From an uncultured Candidatus Saccharibacteria bacterium (GTDB taxonomy: Bacteria > Patescibacteriota > Saccharimonadia > Saccharimonadales > Saccharimonadaceae): a stretch of DNA of 5,862 nt. The notes below the pieces were generated by a model that saw only the letters and a program-made list of their open reading frames with translations, was not told where the DNA came from and ran no database searches. Shown here piece by piece: positions 1 through 4,165 of this stretch. The position numbers were made by a program, and so were the translations under genes. The stretch lies in contig CALHQH010000028.1 of NCBI GenBank assembly GCA_938036625.1, forward strand, positions 1-5,862, given 5' to 3'. Numbering within the stretch: the first letter of the stretch is position 1; each line of letters starts with the position of its first letter.

Positions 1-196
1 GCCAGGACGAGCAGAACCGCTTGTAGTCTCTCCCGAGCTCCTGCATCCGCATCATGCGTTGAGGTAGGAGCTTCTTCCTTTTCTTGAGAATATATACTTG
101 CACGTGTGCAAAGCTGATTGAGTATACCATCACAAGGGGAATGGAGCACACCAACGCAAGACTGCGATACGCCAGCCAGCTTTAGTGAGCTACCAC
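1..196. other. Stretch without a confirmed gene; possible partial CDS on the minus strand
   Basis: I could not confirm a gene here. Two minus-strand frames run open to the left edge of the window. One is open from 218 down (72 codons, no ATG); it has an acidic Gln/Glu/Lys-rich part followed by the start of a hydrophobic run (LQAVLLVLA) at the edge, as in a membrane protein N-terminus. The other is open from 181 down, with ATGs at 130, 55 and 52, and has a hydrophobic stretch followed by a basic KKRKK cluster. Neither has a convincing ribosome binding site. Weak AT-rich -10-like strings (TATACT at 126-121, TATATT near 96-91, minus strand) could belong to a gene leaving the window. TTGCA/TGCAA at 98-111 can form a short hairpin. 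If a gene is present, it would be divergent from the strong plus-strand promoter at 197-225. Confidence 0.2.
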
Positions 197-225
197 TTGA
201 CAGCCTCGCCCAAGTAGATTACAAT
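197..225 (+). promoter_or_regulatory. Strong sigma-70 type promoter of the structured RNA
   Basis: TTGACA at 197-202 matches the -35 consensus exactly, the spacer is 17 bases (203-219), and TACAAT at 220-225 differs from the -10 consensus at one base. This is the best promoter in the window. Transcription would begin near 232, just before the first hairpin of the folded region. The first protein start in this direction is at 582, about 350 bases further on, so the promoter drives either a non-coding RNA or a long untranslated leader. Confidence 0.75.
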
Positions 226-234
226 TATCTCTAT

Positions 235-282
235 CCTTACAAGGAACTCGCCGGATCTGCTCCGGCTTGAGTTTTTGTAAGG
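235..282 (+). other. Long interrupted hairpin at the 5' end of the structured RNA
   Basis: Three stacked helices can be drawn: CCTTACAA 235-242 with TTGTAAGG 275-282, AACTC 245-249 with GAGTT 269-273, and GCCGGA 250-255 with TCCGGC 261-266, with loop TCTGC. Small bulges (243-244, 267-268, 274) separate them. The inner two helices followed by TTTTT at 272-276 look like an intrinsic terminator. It begins only about 3 bases after the predicted start site, and the outer helix pairs part of the U-run, so it may instead be a 5' protective or attenuator structure. It could also terminate an unseen transcript from the left. Confidence 0.6.
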
Positions 283-285
283 AAT

Positions 286-307
286 GGTTGGTCAATGGTG
301 ACCAACC
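286..307 (+). repeat. 8-bp hairpin with AATGGT loop, copy 1 of a GTC-AATGGY-GAC motif
   Basis: GGTTGGTC (286-293) pairs perfectly with GACCAACC (300-307) around the loop AATGGT. It ends on the base immediately before the tRNA-like acceptor stem begins at 308, so the two helices could stack. The loop and three closing pairs (GTC/GAC) are repeated at 349-360 inside the tRNA-like module. Confidence 0.65.
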
Positions 308-406
308 TGGGATGCCCCGTTTGGTATAGGGGTACGAGAGGTTTGCTTGTCAATGGCGACAGGCATGTGAGGGCTCTCGTCGCAGGTTCGACTCCTGCCA
401 TCCCAG
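308..406 (+). tRNA. tRNA-like module, closest to tRNA-Gln, with the anticodon arm replaced or interrupted
   Basis: The acceptor stem is perfect over 7 bp (TGGGATG 308-314 with CATCCCA 399-405). The T arm is canonical (GCAGG 382-386, loop TTCGACT, CCTGC 394-398). The D-arm-like hairpin is CCCC 315-318 / GGGG 329-332, with a GG in its loop. U1-A72 and discriminator G (406) are the combination seen in bacterial tRNA-Gln. Between D and T arms there are 49 bases instead of about 23-40. They form a 7-bp stem (ACGAGAG 334-340 with CTCTCGT 374-380), an asymmetric internal loop, then an 8-bp stem 344-351/358-365 with loop AATGGC. No 7-base loop with T33 and purine 37 on a paired stem exists. The normal U8/A9 linker is missing and CCA is not encoded. 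It may be a tRNA-Gln (TTG at 343-345) with an insert of about 26 bases, a decayed tRNA, or a tRNA mimic. I favour a mimic within a larger RNA. Confidence 0.5.
344..365 (+). repeat. 8-bp hairpin with AATGGC loop, copy 2 of the GTC-AATGGY-GAC motif
   Basis: TGCTTGTC (344-351) pairs with GACAGGCA (358-365), including one T-G wobble, around AATGGC. It occupies the place where the anticodon loop of a normal tRNA would be. Its 12-base core GTCAATGGCGAC matches 291-302-side core GTCAATGGTGAC in the hairpin in front of the module, at all but one position, while the outer stem bases differ but stay paired. Confidence 0.6.
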
Positions 407-407
407 C

Positions 408-493
408 TGTGAGTAAGTATACCCTCCAAGGAAATGCCTTGGAGGAGTCGACCCCAGAAAGGGGGTGGTCTATAAGGCCGTATTTTGCTCACA
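408..493 (+). other. Three-way junction of the structured RNA
   Basis: A closing helix pairs TGTGAGTAAG (408-417) with GTTTTGCTCACA-side bases 484-493, including two G-T pairs. It continues as ATAC 419-422 with GTAT 480-483, bulging T418. Inside it lie a perfect 9-bp hairpin, CCTCCAAGG 423-431 with CCTTGGAGG 437-445 (loop AAATG), and a second hairpin at 450-470 built on GACC/GGTC plus two further C-G pairs, with an AGAAA-containing loop. The linker 471-479 is unpaired. Long-range pairing that exactly frames two hairpins is unlikely to be accidental, although only covariation in homologues can prove it. Confidence 0.55.
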
Positions 494-495
494 TC

Positions 496-546
496 GCCCC
501 GCACCCACCGTGGTACCCATCTACGCATAAAGCGTGGGTGCGGGGC
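496..546 (+). other. 13-bp GC-rich hairpin closing the structured RNA
   Basis: GCCCCGCACCCAC (496-508) pairs perfectly with GTGGGTGCGGGGC (534-546). Its 25-base loop contains a second small stem (CGTGG 509-513 with CTACG 521-525). It is followed by CTCTCCCC rather than a T-run, so it is at best a weak terminator. It may mark the 3' boundary of the RNA, or block or pause polymerase just ahead of the dihydrouridine synthase gene, whose start lies 36 bases downstream. Confidence 0.6.
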
Positions 547-567
547 CTCTCCCCTGATCAATTGTGT

Positions 568-573
568 TATAAT
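568..573 (+). promoter_or_regulatory. TATAAT -10 box for a probably leaderless dus mRNA
   Basis: A perfect TATAAT lies 8 bases before the ATG at 582, and no Shine-Dalgarno sequence precedes that ATG. A start site 6-8 bases after the box would fall at about 580-582, giving an mRNA that begins at or next to the start codon. No good -35 box is visible at the expected distance (the region is the GC hairpin flank). Confidence 0.55.
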
Positions 574-581
574 AGCTTGAT

Positions 582-1568
582 ATGACGTCGTTTTGGAATG
601 ATTTGCCGCAGCCATTTTTTGTTTTGGCACCGATGGAGGCGGTGACGGATGTGGTATTTCGCCACGTGGTGGAGCGGGCTGGTGCGCCCGATGTGTTTTT
701 TACAGAGTTTGCTAATGCGACGGGCTGGGTACACGCTGGTGACAGGGCAATTGCTGGCCGGCTCGTCAAGACAGATGATGAGCATCCCTTGGTGGCGCAG
801 ATCTGGGGCGGCGAGCCAGGCGATATGGAGCAGTTTGCTCAGCACTGCGCGCGCCTGGACTTTGCAGGGATCGATATTAATATGGGCTGCCCCGCCAAGA
901 GTGCTATCAAGAGTGGGGGAGCGGCGCTGATTCACAATCCAGACGTTGCAATAGCCGCTATTGCCGCGGCCAAGACGGCTGGTCTGCCAGTCAGCGTTAA
1001 AACCCGCCTTGGCTACAGCACTATCGACGAGTGGCGGGCGTGGCTCACGACGCTACTCCAGCAAGATATCGTCAATCTGACTATCCACTTGCGCACCAAG
1101 AAGGAGATGAGCAAGGTGGCGGCGCACTATGAGCTAATCGATGATATCGTGGCGCTGCGCGATGCGATTGCGCCGCAGACGCTGCTCACTATCAATGGTG
1201 ATATTCGCGATCGGGCGCATGGCATGGCACTGGTGGCAACCCACCCGGGCGTCAATGGGGTGATGATTGGCCGCGGGGTGTTTGCCGATCCATTTTGCTT
1301 TGCGCCGCACGCCGACGATGCAGTGCAGAGTGCTGGCTCTCTGGTGCAGCGCAACTTCGCCCTCCTTCGCTACCACCTCGATCTCTTCGACCACTGGCAG
1401 CCACAGCTCGGCCGGCCATACGAGACGCTCAAACGCTTCTACAAGATCTACATTCGCGACTTCGACGGTGCGAAGGAGCTGCGCGACCAGCTGATGCACA
1501 CCACCGGCACAGATGAAGCGCGGCGCGTCATCCACCAGTGGCATGAGACTATGCGCACATCTGAGTAG
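582..1568 (+). CDS. dus: tRNA-dihydrouridine synthase family protein
   Basis: FMN- and NADPH-dependent enzyme that reduces uridines in the tRNA D loop; cytosolic. The 328 residues match the usual Dus length (about 310-350). Family signatures appear in order: FVLAPMEAVTD with FR (residues 13-27), the QIWG strand (73-76), DINMGCPAK (98-106) with the catalytic acid Cys103, SVKTRLG (138-144) with the FMN-binding Lys140, IHLRTKKEM (168-176), NGDI (205-208) and VMIGRGVFADPF (227-238), typical of the phosphate-binding end of the TIM barrel. The remaining residues form the helical C-terminal domain. The usual HGRT is HLRT here. Which position it modifies (DusA/B/C type) cannot be told. The ATG at 582 is chosen because family homology begins near residue 12 and the -10 box points to it; there is no ribosome binding site. 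It stands alone on the plus strand, behind the structured RNA and tail to tail with the next gene. Confidence 0.93.
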   Translation: MTSFWNDLPQPFFVLAPMEAVTDVVFRHVVERAGAPDVFFTEFANATGWVHAGDRAIAGRLVKTDDEHPLVAQIWGGEPGDMEQFAQHCARLDFAGIDINMGCPAKSAIKSGGAALIHNPDVAIAAIAAAKTAGLPVSVKTRLGYSTIDEWRAWLTTLLQQDIVNLTIHLRTKKEMSKVAAHYELIDDIVALRDAIAPQTLLTINGDIRDRAHGMALVATHPGVNGVMIGRGVFADPFCFAPHADDAVQSAGSLVQRNFALLRYHLDLFDHWQPQLGRPYETLKRFYKIYIRDFDGAKELRDQLMHTTGTDEARRVIHQWHETMRTSE

Positions 1569-1708
1569 ATGGTGTTTGTGCTATGGTAAAGGAGGGTGAC
1601 ATCCTCAAATTATATCGTCATGAGGACGAACGAGAGCGATAGTTCTCCATCGGTATGGGCAGGGTAGTGATGCGTGAGGTATCCTTATTCTGTTCTGCGA
1701 AGTAAGAA
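1569..1708. other. Convergent spacer between dus and a minus-strand gene
   Basis: Holds no clear gene and no strong U-tract terminator on either strand. Small foldable elements are visible: GAGG/CCTC around 1592-1606, TCGTC (1615-1619) with GACGA (1625-1629), and TATCG (1613-1617) with CGATA (1637-1641). A Shine-Dalgarno-like AAAGGAGG near 1588-1595 is followed only by a possible 23-codon frame starting at a GTG, which I do not support. Confidence 0.5.
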
Positions 1709-2662
1709 TTATGTAAGCACGGTCACCGTCATGCGTGGGCCACACAGTGCCATGATAGCAGCGAGGTTATAGTAGAGCATGGCAGTGGTAGCATACTGCT
1801 GGGCGGTTGGATCGCCCGGGTAGAGCGCCTCGGCTGAGGGTGCAAAGGCCCACGTGTCGATATTGAAGGCCTGGCGATGCTCGTCTGGTGCGCGGTCGAA
1901 TTCCTGCGCCAAGGCCTGGCGGTTGAGCGTCGTCCCAGCGCGCTGATTCATCACCACCGCTGCCTCATGGTGGCTACCGTGCAACATATCGGTGTGAGCA
2001 CCAGTGGGCTCAGCACTCTTTGCTAGCTGCGCGTCGACCATTGTCACGAGCTTGTTGCCACTAGCCATAACAAGCTTCGACTCATCTGCTGCATGGTGAA
2101 TAATCTGCTGGTGGGCTTCGTCGCTACTATCGCTACCAAGGCCAAGCTCGGTGGCTAGGCTGCGCAATTGCTCACCATACTGAGCAATGATAGTAAAGAT
2201 CGCACCCACTTTGTCGGCTGCCGCACAGCCAGCGTCTTCGCCATGAGCATGGTCATCCCGATGGACGTGCACCGTCGCCGGTATCTGGCCAATCCGCCCC
2301 AGGACGCGCGCATTCGCTTCATTAATAGCATCACTATTACCACGCACCAGTCGATCCGTCACTAGGTAGAGCAAGCCACCGCCTGCACCATTTGGCACTG
2401 CTTCCGCTGTGCTGCCGGGTCGGCCATCCATGCACGCGCCAATGATGTTCTGTACTGCTGGCACATAGTGTTCACCGAGCTCATGAATAAACTCTGCTCT
2501 GCGGGGCCACTCTGGTGTGGTAAGATCACCAAGACCATACTCATCACCGAGCTCGTAGGATACAACAGGCCGTTCATAGCAATCACCCGTAGCTTCGCCA
2601 TCACGCTGATAATCATATGTCCCCTCTGGTAATGATGGATGGGGAGGATAAAATTCCGTCAT
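1709..2662 (-). CDS. Uncharacterised 317-residue protein; possible zeta/beta carbonic-anhydrase-like metal site
   Basis: Not confidently recognised. It is soluble: no signal peptide or membrane segment is visible. The N-terminal about 60 residues are acidic and Tyr/Pro-rich. Then comes IIGACMDGRPG (73-83), a Cys77-x-Asp79-x-Arg81 motif like the CxDxR metal/catalytic dyad of beta-type carbonic anhydrases. A His-rich segment follows, HVHRDDHAHGEDAGCAAADK (132-151), with several His and Cys146. Cys - about 60 residues - His - Cys is also the ligand pattern of the cadmium/zinc zeta carbonic anhydrases. A Gly-rich loop (NGAGGGLLYL, 91-100) lies between, and the second half is helical with further His residues. 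A carbonic-anhydrase-like metalloenzyme is therefore a hypothesis from motifs, not a family match. The ATG at 2662 is the only usable start (next Met is residue 78); its Shine-Dalgarno sequence is weak. It lies 41 bases downstream of atpC and may be co-transcribed or use the -10 box at 2703-2708. Confidence 0.7.
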   Translation of the reverse strand: MTEFYPPHPSLPEGTYDYQRDGEATGDCYERPVVSYELGDEYGLGDLTTPEWPRRAEFIHELGEHYVPAVQNIIGACMDGRPGSTAEAVPNGAGGGLLYLVTDRLVRGNSDAINEANARVLGRIGQIPATVHVHRDDHAHGEDAGCAAADKVGAIFTIIAQYGEQLRSLATELGLGSDSSDEAHQQIIHHAADESKLVMASGNKLVTMVDAQLAKSAEPTGAHTDMLHGSHHEAAVVMNQRAGTTLNRQALAQEFDRAPDEHRQAFNIDTWAFAPSAEALYPGDPTAQQYATTAMLYYNLAAIMALCGPRMTVTVLT

Positions 2663-2702
2663 TATACTGCTGTCTCTCTGCGGTTATCTCTGTTACCCTA
2701 AT

Positions 2703-2708
2703 ATTATA
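2703..2708 (-). promoter_or_regulatory. TATAAT -10 box containing the atpC stop codon
   Basis: On the minus strand TATAAT (2708 to 2703) includes the TAA stop of atpC (2706-2704). A start near 2696 would give a leader of about 34 bases for the 317-residue gene. No strong -35 box is seen, and co-transcription from atpC remains possible. Confidence 0.35.
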
Positions 2709-3135
2709 CGCGGTGCTTGTTGTGGCGTCGGCGCAGGCCAGCCACCTTCAGGCGCACGGCATGGCGGTCGACCAGCTGGTGCGCTTTTTCGAGCTCCACC
2801 TGAGTACTAGCATTATCGCGCTGCTTGAGAGCGCGCTCAAGAGCGGCTTTACTCTCAGCCTCAATGATATCATCGCCATGCTCGGCTTCGTCCACCAAGA
2901 TCCGCACCTTTGTCTGGCTAATCTCGACCACCCCACCAGAGATAGCAAAGTATTCCAGCTGGTCGTCGCTGTCGTCCTTAGCGCGACGCACCGCCACAAC
3001 GCCTGGCACTGCCAGGGTTACCAGTGGTTCGTGCCCCGGGAAGACCGCAATCTGCCCATCCGGCGTTGGTAGCATCACCTCATACACAGTCTCGTGCAGC
3101 TTGCTACCAGTCAGTGTCACAAGTTCTAAATCCAT
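2704..3135 (-). CDS. atpC: F-type ATP synthase epsilon subunit
   Basis: Central-stalk subunit of F1 that binds gamma and can inhibit ATP hydrolysis; acts at the inner face of the membrane. The 143 residues are the normal length for epsilon. The N-terminal beta-sandwich shows the family pattern of MLPTPDGQIAVFPGHEPLV (21-39) followed by PGVVAV, then FAISGGVVEIS and VRILVDEAEHGDDI. The C-terminal two-helix domain is present (about 90-140: EAESKAALERAL through RLKVAGLRRR), so the inhibitory helices are not lost. I choose ATG 3135: the frame extends 30 codons further to 3225, but that part is unrelated to the family and runs through the upstream terminator. A TATAGT box ends 6 bases before this ATG, and no ribosome binding site is present, suggesting leaderless translation. 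It is separated from atpD by about 1 kb. Confidence 0.93.
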   Translation of the reverse strand: MDLELVTLTGSKLHETVYEVMLPTPDGQIAVFPGHEPLVTLAVPGVVAVRRAKDDSDDQLEYFAISGGVVEISQTKVRILVDEAEHGDDIIEAESKAALERALKQRDNASTQVELEKAHQLVDRHAVRLKVAGLRRRHNKHRV

Positions 3136-3141
3136 AGCCCT

Positions 3142-3147
3142 ACTATA
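3142..3147 (-). promoter_or_regulatory. TATAGT -10 box for a probably leaderless atpC mRNA
   Basis: On the minus strand TATAGT (3147-3142) is followed by AGGGCT and then the ATG at 3135. Transcription would therefore start at or next to the start codon. The upstream terminator at 3200-3254 isolates atpC from the gene before it, so a promoter here is needed. The -35 region has no good match. Confidence 0.55.
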
Positions 3148-3199
3148 GCAGAGTAGCAGAGAAAAAGCGAGGTAGAAGATGGGGTGATTTTGCCCCGAG

Positions 3200-3254
3200 C
3201 AAGAGAAAAGGGCGGGGAGCAGCAAGCCACATGGCGCTGCTCAACCCGCCCTTT
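3200..3254 (-). terminator. Intrinsic terminator after the small membrane protein gene
   Basis: The outer stem AAAGGGCGGG (minus strand 3254-3245) pairs with CCCGCCCTTT (3216-3207) over 10 bp. After a 2-base bulge an inner 7-bp stem (GAGCAGC 3242-3236 / GCTGCTC 3223-3217) follows, then a small loop that can itself pair. TTTTCTCTT follows the stem. It starts about 25 bases after the stop codon at 3279 and sits upstream of the atpC promoter. Confidence 0.85.
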
Positions 3255-3278
3255 GGTGGTGGGAGACGACCCGAGGTA

Positions 3279-3605
3279 CTAAACAGAGAGTCCCCAGGCG
3301 AGGAGAGAGATAAAAATCCCTCCAACAGCGGCTACGGCAATGAGCAGCAGCCCTGAGGCCTTTGGCAGGCGTTGGCCTGCCAGGATGGCCCCTCCGAAGA
3401 GAAGCCACATAGCATACATCACGAGCCAGGGCAGCTCGTGAACGCCAAATGCCGTCCCACCGAAGTGAAACAGCATGAGGTAACTGCCAAGCGGTACACC
3501 CGCCCAGGAAGCCATTCCAATCACCCAGAATGGCGCAATGTTGCGCGCCTTTCTGGCTTCATGACGCATGGAACGGCCGTCCCATGCGCTTTTCCTTCTT
3601 TGCAT
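3279..3605 (-). CDS. Small three-helix membrane protein, unidentified, between atpD and atpC
   Basis: Function not recognised. The 108 residues begin with a basic N-terminus (MQRRKSAWDGRSMRHEARKARN, charged to about residue 22), then three hydrophobic segments at about 23-48, 57-77 and 84-106, ending almost at the last helix. The positive N-terminus suggests it faces the cytoplasm. Two Gly-rich small-residue stretches (GGAILAG, AVAAVGG) could favour helix packing. The frame continues upstream to 3734, but ATG 3605 is chosen because AAAGGAG lies 6 bases before it and the upstream part is not membrane-like. It has its own terminator and lies downstream of the atpD terminators, so it is probably a one-gene unit. 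A link to ATP synthase assembly or membrane coupling is suggested only by position. It could also be an unrelated inserted gene. Confidence 0.75.
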   Translation of the reverse strand: MQRRKSAWDGRSMRHEARKARNIAPFWVIGMASWAGVPLGSYLMLFHFGGTAFGVHELPWLVMYAMWLLFGGAILAGQRLPKASGLLLIAVAAVGGIFISLLAWGLSV

Positions 3606-3611
3606 GGTCAT

Positions 3612-3618
3612 CTCCTTT
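3612..3618 (-). promoter_or_regulatory. Ribosome binding site fixing the start at 3605
   Basis: AAAGGAG on the minus strand, 6 bases before ATG 3605. A nearer ATG at 3611 directly abuts it and is too close to be used. The presence of a classical site here contrasts with dus and atpC, which have none. Confidence 0.7.
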
Positions 3619-3754
3619 CCATGCAGTCTGGGAGCGCTGGTCGCCCCACCACCCTCAAGTGTGCCATATTTGATCGGGTAAGTCAAAGTGTGCCTATTTG
3701 AAGCTGAGCGCTTTACTCCTTTCTCATACTGCACTCAGTATATACGCTGCAACA

Positions 3755-3985
3755 AGCATATTTCTATACATACCAATATATCTCGATACTATATCTATTC
3801 TCTATGTATATCTTTATAACTCATCTCTCTTTCTATAACTTTCTTTCTCTACTATTTCTCTATCTATATCCTTATCTATATTTCTATCTATATCTATGCT
3901 TATCGCTATATCTCTATATCCATACTTATATCTCCATATCCATCTATATCGATTTCTCTCCTATTATATATAAATATATAAAGAG
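3755..3985. repeat. AT-rich degenerate hexamer tract (TATCTA-like)
   Basis: Roughly 230 bases of low-complexity sequence, with the plus strand mostly T, A and C and almost no G. Between about 3845 and 3955 it reads as blocks of six such as TATCTA, TATCCT, TATCTA, TATTTC, TATCTA, TATATC. Base composition falls far below the flanking genes, and the strands are strongly pyrimidine/purine biased. The plus-strand frame through it (Tyr/Leu/Ile/Ser only) is a by-product of the repeat. It lies downstream of the atpD terminators and upstream of the small membrane protein, whose promoter (possibly TATACT at 3742-3737, minus strand) may lie at its edge. Confidence 0.7.
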
Positions 3986-4002
3986 AAGAGAGAAAGAATC
4001 GA
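3949..4002. repeat. Inverted repeat at the edge of the AT-rich tract
   Basis: TCGAT (3949-3953) and TTCTCTC (3954-3960) pair with ATCGA (3998-4002) and GAGAGAA (3988-3994), with a 3-base bulge on the right arm. The loop is nearly all A and T (TATATATA and AATATATA), so it could extrude as a cruciform or form an RNA hairpin. Its role is unknown. Confidence 0.45.
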
Positions 4003-4024
4003 CGCTAACAGGGAAAAACAGGGT

Positions 4025-4051
4025 AAAAAAGGCGAATTTCGAAATTCGCCT
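4025..4051 (-). terminator. Second intrinsic terminator of the atpD transcript
   Basis: AGGCGAATTTC and GAAATTCGCCT form a perfect 22-base palindrome at 4030-4051, giving a stem of about 9 bp with a TCGA loop. Read on the minus strand it is followed by TTTTTT (the stem's last T plus 4029-4025), the classical U-run. It lies about 115 bases past the atpD stop. Confidence 0.88.
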
Positions 4052-4094
4052 GGTTTGAAGGAAGAAAATGAGAGAAATAGCGAGGAGGATAAGC

Positions 4095-4141
4095 AAAGAA
4101 AACAGCAGCCAACACGGAGAGAATATCTCGGTTGGCTGCTG
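4095..4141 (-). terminator. First intrinsic terminator of the atpD transcript
   Basis: On the minus strand CAGCAGCCAAC (4141-4131) pairs perfectly over 11 bp with GTTGGCTGCTG (4113-4103). The loop can add GAGA/TCTC pairs. TTTTCTTT follows the stem at 4102-4095. It lies 24 bases after the atpD stop codon, so with the palindrome at 4030-4051 it makes a tandem terminator. Confidence 0.85.
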
Positions 4142-4165
4142 CCGTATAAGAATGTGCAAGGAGTG

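Larger units (their letters stand above)
232..546 (+). ncRNA. Putative structured RNA of about 315 nt with an embedded tRNA-like module
   Basis: Almost every base from 235 to 546 can be placed in helices, read 5' to 3'. These are an interrupted hairpin 235-282, an 8-bp hairpin 286-307, a tRNA-like module 308-406, a three-way junction closed by 408-422 with 480-493 and holding hairpins 423-445 and 450-470, and a 13-bp GC hairpin 496-546. The domains abut with 0-3 unpaired bases. A strong promoter starts at the right place (expected 5' end near 232). No reading frame here looks like protein. I found no RNase P core (GAGGAAAGTCC), no tmRNA tag frame and no SRP hallmark, so I cannot assign it to a known family. 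The 3' end is uncertain: the last hairpin is not followed by a U-run, so the RNA may continue into the downstream dihydrouridine synthase mRNA. The helices are seen in the sequence; that this is one RNA is inference. Confidence 0.55.

Noticed and set aside
308..406. Reading the module as tmRNA or selenocysteine tRNA
   Set aside because: tmRNA would need a G-U pair for alanylation and a tag reading frame, and tRNA-Sec an 8-bp G1 acceptor stem and TCA anticodon; none is present.
295..585. Plus-strand frame of 96 codons over the structured RNA
   Set aside because: Covers the tRNA-like module and all hairpins; no ribosome binding site, and the helices explain the sequence better.
1610..1645. Hammerhead ribozyme-like string TGAGGACGAA
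   Set aside because: The essential CTGATGA box and the closing stems are missing; resemblance is limited to a hairpin and its 3' flank.
1588..1664. AAAGGAGG followed by a possible 23-codon frame after dus
   Set aside because: The GTG abuts the ribosome binding site without a spacer, and the peptide has no recognisable feature.
3136..3225. 30-codon N-terminal extension of atpC
   Set aside because: It starts within the terminator stem, is not epsilon-like, and the -10 box at 3142-3147 lies inside it.
3804..4058. Plus-strand frame of 84 codons made of Tyr, Leu, Ile, Ser and Phe
   Set aside because: It is the translation of the TATCTA-like repeat and runs through the palindromic terminator; no ribosome binding site and no protein-like composition.
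3944..4159. Minus-strand hydrophobic frame of 71 codons
   Set aside because: It lies across both atpD terminators and the AT-rich tract; hydrophobicity comes from base composition.
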